A stretch of DNA of 64,000 bases. Origin: CBDBJL01 sp965206365 (lineage in GTDB: Bacteria; Pseudomonadota; Alphaproteobacteria; JABAAW01; JAHZMA01). The DNA is taken from positions 44,271 through 108,270 of the forward strand of contig CBDBJL010000005.1 of NCBI GenBank assembly GCA_965206365.1. Direction: 5' to 3'. The translations under genes were made by a program, and so were the position numbers. Below the pieces are notes generated by a model, which saw only the letters and a list, made by a program, of their open reading frames with translations, was not told the DNA's origin and did no database searches. Below, piece by piece: positions 18,489 through 26,958 of the stretch (position 1 is its first letter; each line of letters opens with the position of its first letter).

Positions 18489-19082
18489 ATGTATAATCCA
18501 TTAGCCATTACTTTATGGTCTTCTCGCTTCGAGAACCATAGGGTTCAAAATATTTTTCTTGCAATTCTAGGCTCTATTGTGCTGGCAATATCAGCAAAAA
18601 TTGCAATTCCTTTTTACCCTGTTCCTTTAACAACGCAAACATTTGTGTTGTTGGTAATGGCAATGGCATATGGTTGGCGATTAGGCACGGTAACCATTTT
18701 GTTGTATCTGGCTGAGGGTATGTTGGGGTTGCCTGTTTTTTCTGGTACGCCAGAAAAAGGAATCGGACTTGCCTATATGATGGGAAGTACGGGGGGATAT
18801 TTGTTTGGATTTGTGTTGGCAACAATGCTATGTGGTTATCTCGCCGAGCGAGGTTGGGATCGGACAATCGCAACAACAGGGCTTGCGATGCTATTGGGTA
18901 ATGTTGTGATTTATATTCCAGGATTGCTTTGGCTTGGCATTTTACTTGGTTGGGATAAGCCCATTCTGGCGTGGGGGCTAACACCCTTTATTTTGGGAGA
19001 TCTTACCAAGATAGTTCTGGCAACGGCTTTATTTTCACTGAGCTGGCGTTTTATTAAGCAAAAAAATACCATGCACAAATAA
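18489..19082 (+). CDS. bioY: BioY-family biotin transporter (S component)
   Basis: This hydrophobic 197-residue protein has about six membrane segments and the BioY blocks IPFYPVPLTTQTFVLLVM, YLAEGMLGLPVFSG and GSTGGYLFGFVLA. It takes up biotin, alone or with an ECF module. Its presence in this operon supports the view that the pathway depends on biotin supply and is switched on together with it. It begins 28 bases after pxpC. Confidence 0.92.
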   Translation: MYNPLAITLWSSRFENHRVQNIFLAILGSIVLAISAKIAIPFYPVPLTTQTFVLLVMAMAYGWRLGTVTILLYLAEGMLGLPVFSGTPEKGIGLAYMMGSTGGYLFGFVLATMLCGYLAERGWDRTIATTGLAMLLGNVVIYIPGLLWLGILLGWDKPILAWGLTPFILGDLTKIVLATALFSLSWRFIKQKNTMHK

Positions 19083-19121
19083 CAATGTGTTTATTTGCAT
19101 GATGATAAAGGAGTTCGTAGG

Positions 19122-20474
19122 ATGAGAGATAATAATTTTTTGACAGAAAATAATGCCCGCTACCTTTGGCATCCCACAGCGCATCCTGCTGATAGTCTTG
19201 CCAATGCCCCCACCATTATCACTCAGGCCAAAGGCGTTAAAATAATAGATATTGATGGGCATGAGACCATTGATGCGGTAGCCGGTTTATGGAATGTTAA
19301 TTTGGGTTATTCTTGCCAACCGATTAAAGATGCAATCACCGCGCAACTAGAGGCTTTGCCTTATTATTCGGGGTTTTATGGCTCAAGCAACGATAAAGCT
19401 ATTGAGTTCAGTTACATGTTGCATAATTTTTTTGCACCTGATGGGCTGACCCGCGCCTTCTTCACTTCGGGTGGTTCAGATAGTGTTGATACTGCTTTGC
19501 GACTTGCACGCCAATATCACAAAATTCGTGGTGAGAGTGGGCGTTTTAAATTTTTTAGTTTGCAAAAAGGCTATCATGGTAGCCATTTTGGGGGCGCATC
19601 GGTTAATGGCAATGTTAATTTTAGAACACAATACGAGCCTATGCTAACAGGGTGCTATCATATTCCGGCACCTTATGGCTATCGTAATCCTTTTCATGAA
19701 TCGGATCCGAAAAAATTGGCGCAGGCTTGTTTGCATCTACTAGAATCTGAAATTGCGATGCAAGGCGCAGAAACGATTGCAGCTTTCATTATGGAGCCAG
19801 TATTGGGGGCGGGTGGGGTGATCCCTCCTGATCAAAGTTTTATGCCGGGGGTACGAGATCTCTGCACACGCAATGGAATTTTGTTAATTGCTGATGAGGT
19901 GGTTACCGCATTTGGCAGAACTGGAAGCTGGACAGGATCTAGGCATTGGGGGGTGCAGCCCGATATGGTCACTTTGGCGAAAGCCATTACCAGTGGTTAT
20001 TTTCCGTTTGGGGCAACGATGTTCAATGATCAGATCGCAGAAGTTTTTGAAAAAGATGAAACAGAAAAAGGCCTAGTTTCGCATGGTTATACCTATTCAG
20101 GACACCCTGTTGGGGCGGCGGCAGCGATTGCTTGTTTGCATGAAACCGAACATTTGCAAGTGGATAAAAACGCAAAAGCACGTGGTACGCAATTATTTTC
20201 CGGGTTACAAGCTTTGGTAAAAAAACATGAAATTATTGGTGATGTGCGTGGTGGACATGGTTTGATGTGTGGAATTGAATTGGTTAGCAATCGTGAAACC
20301 AAGCAAACCGTTGATAAATCCGTTGCCCTTAATTTGCATCAAGCGATTTATCGTCAAGGGGTAACCGTTCGCCCATCAGGACCGAACATCATTCTTTCAC
20401 CGCCACTGATTATAACCGCATCTGAAATTGAAACTGTGATTGATGCGATTGATAAAGGATTAACAGCCTTGTAA
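19122..20474 (+). CDS. Class III (omega-type) PLP-dependent aminotransferase
   Basis: This fold-type I enzyme of about 450 residues begins RYLWHP, as in many beta-alanine/taurine/omega-amino acid transaminases. Visible residues are YYSGFYGSSN, FFTSGGSDSVDTALR, the cofactor region FSLQKGYHGSHFGGAS, LIADEVVTAFGRTG and the Schiff-base lysine in TLAKAITSGYFP. I chose the ATG after AAAGGAG. As the last gene of the operon it probably removes the amine exposed when the imported compound is opened, giving a semialdehyde. The specific substrate is not readable. A terminator follows. Confidence 0.9.
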   Translation: MRDNNFLTENNARYLWHPTAHPADSLANAPTIITQAKGVKIIDIDGHETIDAVAGLWNVNLGYSCQPIKDAITAQLEALPYYSGFYGSSNDKAIEFSYMLHNFFAPDGLTRAFFTSGGSDSVDTALRLARQYHKIRGESGRFKFFSLQKGYHGSHFGGASVNGNVNFRTQYEPMLTGCYHIPAPYGYRNPFHESDPKKLAQACLHLLESEIAMQGAETIAAFIMEPVLGAGGVIPPDQSFMPGVRDLCTRNGILLIADEVVTAFGRTGSWTGSRHWGVQPDMVTLAKAITSGYFPFGATMFNDQIAEVFEKDETEKGLVSHGYTYSGHPVGAAAAIACLHETEHLQVDKNAKARGTQLFSGLQALVKKHEIIGDVRGGHGLMCGIELVSNRETKQTVDKSVALNLHQAIYRQGVTVRPSGPNIILSPPLIITASEIETVIDAIDKGLTAL

Positions 20475-20549
20475 ATGCGGAAGCTATTATTTTTTGGTTT
20501 TATCTCCGCAGCATTAGAAATATTTATTTCTCATATATGCTATACTATG

Positions 20550-20583
20550 CCCCCTATTTTCTTCCTATAGGGGGTATTTTTTT
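20550..20583 (+). terminator. Rho-independent terminator of the ABC/Pxp operon
   Basis: An eight-base-pair stem (CCCCCTAT pairing with ATAGGGGG) with a nine-base loop is followed two bases later by TTTTTTT. It lies 75 bases after the aminotransferase stop. Confidence 0.85.
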
Positions 20584-20626
20584 GGCAACTTTTAGATTAT
20601 TGAAATCACTCAATGATGTTTGCTGT

Positions 20627-23011
20627 TTATTCATTTGATTGCGAGAGTTGAACCAGAAACTCTTGAATCGTATCTTGTAATTGGCTGACTGCGGTTAAAG
20701 TATGTTGCACTGAGCCCGACATTTGCTGAGATTGCTCTACGGTATTTTCGGCATGCTCAGAAACAATGCCCACTTTCTGGTTTATTTCTTCGGTGCGGCT
20801 AGCCACGTTCATGCTGGTATGTAAAATTTCTTTGGTAGTGGCAGATTGTTGTTGGGTAGATGCTGAGATCACTCCGATACTATTATTGATCACGTTAATT
20901 TCATCATTAATAACATTCATTGCCGTTACAGATTGCGAGGCAATAGCCCTGATTGCACTCACTTGATTGGCAATATCATCTGTGGCTTTTGTGGTTTGAT
21001 TGGCAAGGGTTTTCACCTCGCTGGCAACCACAGCAAAACCTTTGCCACTTTCCCCTGCGCGTGCAGCTTCGATGGTGGCATTCAGGGCCAGTAAATTAGT
21101 TTGGTTGGCAATATCGTTAATCAATGATACAATATAACCAATTTTTTCTGAAAGAGCTGACATGTTTTGCACTATCTCGTGGGTATCATGCACTGCATTA
21201 GAAGCTTTTTCCACCGTAACCAATGAACTTTTCATCTCGTCGCTAATTTCATTAATTGAAATCGACATTTGTGAAGTTACCGATGCGACCAGCTGGACAT
21301 CTTGACTGGCATTTTGGGTGATTTTAGAAATTTCACTAGAATATTTATGGGATTCTTCAACTGCTTTTAGCACAGATTGGTTGGATTGCTGCATATTTGT
21401 GGTTACGTTATTCACCCATTTTAAGAGCTCAGTAACATTATCTTTAAATTTTTCGGTGAGTGCATTTATTCGCTTTGAGCGCGTTATTTCTACAGTATCA
21501 TGTTTCTCTTTTTCGAGTTGATAGGCTTTGTTGGCAACCATTTGATATTTAAAAACACTGACTGCATTCACCATATCACCAATTTCATTTTTCTGTTTTA
21601 ATCCATTAATATCAATACTATCATTGCCGTCGATTAAACTATTCATGGCATTGGTAAGGCTTACGATTGGATGAGAAATGGTACGCGAGGTCATTTTTAC
21701 CATAAAATACATCATCACGCTAATGACTAAGGCGATCTGTAAAATAATCAATTGGATTTTCGATGCATTAATCAGTAAGATTGATTTTTTAATTTCGGAA
21801 ACAATGATCTGTTTTTTGCCATGAAAATTGATACTGCTAAAAGTCTGCAATACCGTTTCACCATGATGCCCAATAACATTATACACACTATCTTTCGCGG
21901 ATGTTGTTGTTGGTAATAACGCGTGCTTTAAGGATTCATTTTCCGGAAGTTTCTCTTTCAGCACCACCTCTTTTCCTCCTTCCGCATAGCGCGGGCGGGT
22001 TAGATAATCGCGTTGATTATTTATCAGAAATGTGGCTTCACCTTTATTTAAGGTGCTAACATCGCCCATAATATGTTCCATTTTGCTATGAGGAATTTGA
22101 ATAATGAACACACCTAGCAATTCATCATCTTCATCATAATGTACAGGATGCGCTAAAAACGAAGCGGGTGCATTGTGGCTAGGGGCATAATTTTCCCAAT
22201 CTGCATAGGCGATGCGGCTACCAGAAGCATCTGCAAGTGCTAAAGCTTCACGAAAAATCTTACCGAGGCCTGTATCTTTAAATTCTCCTGTAAGCAGGTT
22301 TGTACCAAAATCTAACTCTTTAACAACAGAATAGATAACATCACCTTGAACGTTCACTAAAAACGCATCATAATAACCATTACGCTGTTGAAATTCGCGA
22401 AACCATGGATGATATACAGAATGAACCCGACTATAGGAAGAAGCATCTCCGGCATGATCTAAATTTTGTAAATTCCCTAACGCATTAGGGTTATTGTCAA
22501 TGTATAATTCTTGCAAAGTCTCAGTAATAACAGCAGGATTTTGTTCATCGTTTGCATCAACAAAAACTTGCACCGCCTCATCAAGAATTCCCAACGAAGT
22601 TCTTGCAGTTTCACTAACTGCCATCAGATAGATATTATTATCCAAAGCTTGTAAATATTCTTCCAGTGCAACAAGGCGTTGCTGGGTAAGTCGTGATAAC
22701 GTCTCTTGAGTGAGCGCAACTGTATCGCGGTAAGTAAGGTAACCTACTGTGCCTACGATCATGAGTGTGCTGATGAGTACCAACCCAAAGGTGAGTAATT
22801 GAATCCTAGCATTAATGCCCATATTGCGAAATAAGGTTGTTAGGGAACCAAAGATTTTTGTTTTTTTATCTGACACTGCTACTTTACTTCGGCACTCGTG
22901 TAGAGCTCGTTTCTTCTGCCAATAACATAAATTGATACTTTTTACATGAATGATAATGGGGTTATTATAGCAAAAAACACCCACAAAATACAGAATAAAA
23001 AGCACAATCAT
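20627..23011 (-). CDS. Methyl-accepting chemotaxis protein (Cache sensor, HAMP, signalling domain)
   Basis: Membrane segments lie near residues 72-94 and 418-440, enclosing a periplasmic Cache-like sensor with YHPWFREFQQRNGYYDAF. A HAMP domain follows (about 440-495) and then the coiled-coil signalling domain with the hairpin tip INDIANQTNLLALNATIEAA. The frame is open for 63 residues before the conserved FRNMGIN start seen in related receptors, so the real start may be the internal Met at residue 64 or a GTG at residue 46. It shares the sensor type with the receptors at 34-42 kb. The YHPWF sensor family recognises small solutes; the ligand here is unknown. Confidence 0.88.
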   Translation of the reverse strand: MIVLFILYFVGVFCYNNPIIIHVKSINLCYWQKKRALHECRSKVAVSDKKTKIFGSLTTLFRNMGINARIQLLTFGLVLISTLMIVGTVGYLTYRDTVALTQETLSRLTQQRLVALEEYLQALDNNIYLMAVSETARTSLGILDEAVQVFVDANDEQNPAVITETLQELYIDNNPNALGNLQNLDHAGDASSYSRVHSVYHPWFREFQQRNGYYDAFLVNVQGDVIYSVVKELDFGTNLLTGEFKDTGLGKIFREALALADASGSRIAYADWENYAPSHNAPASFLAHPVHYDEDDELLGVFIIQIPHSKMEHIMGDVSTLNKGEATFLINNQRDYLTRPRYAEGGKEVVLKEKLPENESLKHALLPTTTSAKDSVYNVIGHHGETVLQTFSSINFHGKKQIIVSEIKKSILLINASKIQLIILQIALVISVMMYFMVKMTSRTISHPIVSLTNAMNSLIDGNDSIDINGLKQKNEIGDMVNAVSVFKYQMVANKAYQLEKEKHDTVEITRSKRINALTEKFKDNVTELLKWVNNVTTNMQQSNQSVLKAVEESHKYSSEISKITQNASQDVQLVASVTSQMSISINEISDEMKSSLVTVEKASNAVHDTHEIVQNMSALSEKIGYIVSLINDIANQTNLLALNATIEAARAGESGKGFAVVASEVKTLANQTTKATDDIANQVSAIRAIASQSVTAMNVINDEINVINNSIGVISASTQQQSATTKEILHTSMNVASRTEEINQKVGIVSEHAENTVEQSQQMSGSVQHTLTAVSQLQDTIQEFLVQLSQSNE

Positions 23012-23234
23012 CTGGCGCGATAATTTACCGGCAATTAGAGCACACGCATATTAGCTTTGCGCATCAAACATAGTAAATATATACGATTAAGTCTACAGAA
23101 AATAAGTTTATTATTTTCTGTGTCATTTTTATAATCACCCGAATCATCGTAAAATCGTTTGAAGTTTGAGGATAACGCATGCTTCCATTACAATGGATAT
23201 AATTTTGCATATTGCTTTTTCCCCGAGCTGATAT

Positions 23235-23280
23235 AGAAAAAGGGAACTTTCTTATGAAGAAAGCCCCCTTTTATTTTTTT
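23235..23280. terminator. Bidirectional rho-independent terminator
   Basis: A long stem (AAAAGGGAACTTTCTT with AAGAAAGCCCCCTTTT, mismatched in the middle) is flanked by an A run on the left and T run on the right. It ends the minus-strand amt/small-protein unit; the plus-strand side is also functional in form. Confidence 0.75.
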
Positions 23281-23301
23281 AATATCAAAAAACAATTGGT
23301 T

Positions 23302-23478
23302 CTATTTTCCACTATGTTGTTGATATTTTTTTCTTTCAGAACGATTACACGCCCATAGTAAAATAATACCACCGACAATGCCAAGAAATGTACAAAAACC
23401 AGGCACCGGTCCCCCAGAACCTATGAACATAATATCTGTTACAACATTCCAGCTTGCTTCATCAAATGAAAATCCCAT
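23302..23478 (-). CDS. Small putative membrane protein downstream of amt
   Basis: This frame of 58 codons begins with ATG after AAAAGGATAAG. The peptide has an acidic N-terminus (MGFSFDEASW), a glycine/proline turn (SGGPVPG), one hydrophobic stretch (TFLGIVGGIILLWA) and a basic tail (NRSERKKYQQ), the shape of a single-pass inner-membrane protein with a cytoplasmic tail. It lies 76 bases after amt on the same strand and just before a terminator, so the two are probably co-transcribed. The glycine/proline turn, hydrophobic stretch and basic tail also resemble a sorting tag of PEP-CTERM style, but no signal peptide precedes it. I do not recognise the family. Confidence 0.5.
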   Translation of the reverse strand: MGFSFDEASWNVVTDIMFIGSGGPVPGFCTFLGIVGGIILLWACNRSERKKYQQHSGK

Positions 23479-23554
23479 TATCTTATCCTTTTCAATATTC
23501 TAGAAATGTTAGGGGATAATCACAACAATTATGATTATCCCCATACATATTGAT

Positions 23555-24925
23555 TTAATCGTTTGGTTTCGGTGATATTGGAATGCCTTCAGGATAGCCT
23601 TCCACTGGTACTTTCACCGGATCTAATCCATGAATTTGTGCATCTTCTGGGACACGCAACATTCCGCATTTATTCAATATCCATGAGGTAATATAACCAG
23701 GGATCAAGCCAAGAAGTAGGAAAACAAATGCACCAAGAATCTGTCCGCCTAAGCTAACCACTGGCACACCAACATCACCTTGCAATGCCGGATAACCCCA
23801 TCCAAAAACACCAAACATAATTACACCATAAACGCCCATTGTGCCATGAACAGAAACGGCTCCAACGGCATCATCAATACCAAAACGCTCCAACAAAGTT
23901 GCAGCAGGTTTTAATAACCAACCTGCAGAGAAGGAAATTAAAATAACCATGCTTGGGAAATACACATCCAAACCAGACGCTACCGAGATAATTCCAGCCA
24001 ATGCACCCGACATCATCCAGAAAGGATCTTTGGTTTTCAACCAAGCACCGACAATACCACCAGAGATTGCCAAAATAATGTTAAAGCCAAGCGATGATAA
24101 CGTAATTGGTGTGCCATAGATCGTGGCACTTTTATCACTAAACCAGCTCCAAGCCTCGCCCGGTACGATCACACAAGCCATTAAAAACCCAAAGAAACCA
24201 GCAAGAATTAGCATCAACCCAACCAAAGTAAGGGGCATATTATGCCCTTTAATATCGTTAGCCGAACCATCAGCATTAAATTTACCGACCCGAGGACCAA
24301 GATTAATCAACACACCAAGTGCAAAGAAACCTGCCACAGCATGTACCAAACCTGCTGCGCCATAATCATGCACACCAAATTTTGTAACCATCCAGCCATC
24401 AGCATGCCAGCCCCAAGCGGCCGCAACCACCCAAGCAAACGAACCCAAGACAATCGCGCAAATCACAAAACCAACCGTTTGAATTCGCTCAATTACCGAA
24501 CCCGACATAATCGAAGCGGTGGTCGCAGCAAACATAGCGAAAGCTGCCCAAAATACGCCCGATACTTTATCGGCAATATTCGGACCCATCGCAGCCACAC
24601 CATCACCCCAAGCAAGAGCAATAGAATTGGCATAAGCCCAACCGGAAATTTCTGCCGCGCCCATCGAGAAAGTAAGCCCCGTTGGCATCGCCCAATAAAT
24701 CCACCAGCCGAAATAGTAAAATGTAATAATAACAAATGCAAAAGCCAGAATATTTTTAATCCCTGAAGATAAAACATTCTTCACCCGAGTTGCGCCCATT
24801 TCATAAGCAAGAAAACCCGCATGAATGAGTATCATTAATGCGACAGTGATAAAATAATATGCTTCGGCGAAAATCGTATTCGTAACACTCGCTTTCAGCA
24901 TTAAAGTTGCTATTTGTTCTTCCAT
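23555..24925 (-). CDS. amt: Ammonium transporter
   Basis: This 456-residue protein has about eleven to twelve membrane segments. The Amt signature is visible as HDYGAAGLVHAVAG (the conserved Asp and pore His region), and the second pore histidine lies in VSVHGTMGVYG. It imports ammonium for assimilation. GGAGGG sits just before the ATG. No glnK/glnB gene is adjacent, which is less usual. It is followed by the small membrane protein gene. Nitrogen-type regulation would be expected, but I found no convincing sigma-54 promoter upstream. Confidence 0.93.
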   Translation of the reverse strand: MEEQIATLMLKASVTNTIFAEAYYFITVALMILIHAGFLAYEMGATRVKNVLSSGIKNILAFAFVIITFYYFGWWIYWAMPTGLTFSMGAAEISGWAYANSIALAWGDGVAAMGPNIADKVSGVFWAAFAMFAATTASIMSGSVIERIQTVGFVICAIVLGSFAWVVAAAWGWHADGWMVTKFGVHDYGAAGLVHAVAGFFALGVLINLGPRVGKFNADGSANDIKGHNMPLTLVGLMLILAGFFGFLMACVIVPGEAWSWFSDKSATIYGTPITLSSLGFNIILAISGGIVGAWLKTKDPFWMMSGALAGIISVASGLDVYFPSMVILISFSAGWLLKPAATLLERFGIDDAVGAVSVHGTMGVYGVIMFGVFGWGYPALQGDVGVPVVSLGGQILGAFVFLLLGLIPGYITSWILNKCGMLRVPEDAQIHGLDPVKVPVEGYPEGIPISPKPND

Positions 24926-25426
24926 GGTAACCCTCCATAATGTAAGTCTTCTGCAAAACTATCTTGAAAAAAAATAAAAAACAAGAGATAAAAAAGATAC
25001 ACACAAAAATAAAAACAATATTTTGATTTTATGAAATTTTTCCCGATAATTTACAAACTCTGAAAAATATAAATTTTATTGTATTTTTATTTTTTCAACT
25101 ATTATTCAGTAATAACGAAAATATATTCGACTCTTAAATTATTGTAATTACTGATTTTAATATGCCCTAAAGATATTGAAGTCCTTAAAATATTGAATTT
25201 TAAGCTTATTTTGATTTTTAATCATTCATGATTTAACAATTCTCATGTAACGAAGTTTTCGCCTGAAATCATAGAATCACGGTTTTTTTTACAATCTTAG
25301 AACAAGACCTCGTAGAAAATATTAGTGGCATCATTTTTGAGTATAGCGATAAATGAATTTATTCTAAAAAACAGAGTTGCTGAAAAAAACTTGCAACTTG
25401 GGCAATAATTCGGTAACAATGCCCGC
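24926..25426. other. AT-rich intergenic region between divergent amt and sbmA
   Basis: This stretch of about 500 bases has long A/T runs, no open frame with a ribosome site and no clear repeat. It must hold the promoters of both flanking genes. I see no sigma-54 TGGCAC-n5-TTGC match. Confidence 0.5.
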
Positions 25427-26401
25427 ATGATTATTTTCACTTGTTTTTATCGTTCGAAGCCATGGGCATTATGGGCATGGGGCGGCTTACTGGTTACGAT
25501 TTTTTTATTGGCAGTTAATGTTCGAATTTCGGTATTTCTGAACGAATGGTATCGTGATTTTTATGATCTTATTCAAAAGCCCGAGGAGAATACGCTAGAA
25601 GATTTTTGGCAGCAAATTCTACTTTTTGCCTATGTGGTTTTTCCGTTGGTTTTCATTAATAGTTTTGCTAGCTGGTTTAATCGCATTTACTTGTTGCGGT
25701 GGCGCCAGGCGGTAAATTATGCCTATATTCCATTATGGCGTAATGTTAAAACTGAAATTGAAGGGGCATCACAGCGGATTCAAGAAGATACTTATCGGTT
25801 TGCCCGCATTGTGGAGAGTCTGTTTTTGGATGTTGTGAAGGCGCTTTTTACATTAATTGCTTTTTTGCCTATTTTATGGGGGTTAAGTCAAGGAGTTGTT
25901 TTACCGCTTATTGGCGAATTTGCGGGCTCGCTTGTATGGTTGGCTTTGTTTATTTCGGTGGGTGGGTTAATTATTTCATGGCTTGTTAGCATCAAACTTC
26001 CGGGGCTTGAATATAACAATCAAAAGGTAGAAGCGGCTTATCGCAAAGAATTGGTGTATGGTGAAGATGATAAGGTAAGCCGGGCCTCAGAACCGAAATT
26101 ATATGAATTATTTTTTGGGATTCGCTTAAATTATCAAACCTTATTTATGCATTATGCTTATTATGATCTTTGGTATATCTTTTTTAGCCAGATGGTGGTA
26201 TTAATTCCGATTTTGGTGGTGGCACCGCAATTATTTGCGGGCACAATTACATTGGGTATTATGTTTCAAATTAACAATGCTATGGATAAGGTTTATGATA
26301 GCTTTGCGGTAATTTTAGATAATTGGATTACGATTACCGAGCTTCGAAGTATCTTTAAGCGGTTGCGTGAATTTGAAGCAAATTTAAGACGTAATCAATG
26401 A
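25427..26401 (+). CDS. sbmA: SbmA/BacA-family peptide transporter, short N-terminus
   Basis: The C-terminal three quarters match SbmA closely from memory: EGASQRIQEDTYRFARIVE, KLPGLEYNNQKVEAAYRKE, LVYGEDD, AGTITLGIMFQINNA and ELRSIFKRLREFE. These proteins form proton-driven inner-membrane dimers that import peptides such as proline-rich antimicrobials; in rhizobia BacA is needed for symbiosis. At 324 residues it lacks roughly the first 80 of E. coli SbmA, including the first membrane segment or two. The start ATG has no good ribosome site. It may be a natural short form or an N-terminal decay product. Confidence 0.85.
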   Translation: MIIFTCFYRSKPWALWAWGGLLVTIFLLAVNVRISVFLNEWYRDFYDLIQKPEENTLEDFWQQILLFAYVVFPLVFINSFASWFNRIYLLRWRQAVNYAYIPLWRNVKTEIEGASQRIQEDTYRFARIVESLFLDVVKALFTLIAFLPILWGLSQGVVLPLIGEFAGSLVWLALFISVGGLIISWLVSIKLPGLEYNNQKVEAAYRKELVYGEDDKVSRASEPKLYELFFGIRLNYQTLFMHYAYYDLWYIFFSQMVVLIPILVVAPQLFAGTITLGIMFQINNAMDKVYDSFAVILDNWITITELRSIFKRLREFEANLRRNQ

Positions 26402-26551
26402 TTCCAATCCTGAAGAGATTAGGAATACTAAAAAAATATGGTTATTTTTATGAATTTCCCTAGTAATTTCTTGGCATGTGCAAGGAATTTTCTTAAGCTG
26501 TTGAGATGAAATTTTCTGCGAGCCAACAAAATACAGAGATTTCTGCTAACA

Positions 26552-26857
26552 TTGCACCATAATCTGGTTGGCATCGAAGAATATGGTATCATTGCATCAG
26601 AAATTGTTGTTCCTTGCCTAATCGAGAAGTACGAACTCCCCTTAAAAGATATAGCGATTCAAGTGGCTTTTTGTTCAATTGCAACAAAAAAGCAATTATT
26701 CACAATTAAAAAGCAATTATCAGTAACAAAATGGCAATCTACTCACAAAATTCTTGCAATTGATCCTGCAAGTAAAAATTCTGATAAAAATCTAATGAAT
26801 CAACAACTTATGAGAGGGAATTCTGTTTATAAATTGTTCTATAGCAAAAGAAAATAA
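26552..26857 (+). CDS. Doubtful hypothetical protein (101 codons)
   Basis: The frame starts with TTG and has no ribosome site. The peptide (for example LVGIEEYGIIASEIVVP, then a lysine-rich tail) matches no family I know. It lies in a gap of 557 bases between sbmA and the M23-like gene that otherwise shows nothing. Composition is like its neighbours, so a decayed gene is possible. Confidence 0.2.
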   Translation: MHHNLVGIEEYGIIASEIVVPCLIEKYELPLKDIAIQVAFCSIATKKQLFTIKKQLSVTKWQSTHKILAIDPASKNSDKNLMNQQLMRGNSVYKLFYSKRK

Positions 26858-26958
26858 TTTTTGTTGATAAATCATACTTGCCAAAAAAATGTAACGGTGA
26901 TCCCTTGAAGGAACATAAAGAGTTTTATGTGAATAAAATTTATTGAAGGAAAAATTAC

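Noticed and set aside
24926..25426. Sigma-54 promoter for amt
   Set aside because: No TGGCAC-n5-TTGC-like sequence in either orientation.
26402..26440. Hairpin ATTCCAATC/GATTAGGAAT after sbmA as a terminator
   Set aside because: It is followed by an A run, not T, and has a bulge; not convincing on either strand.
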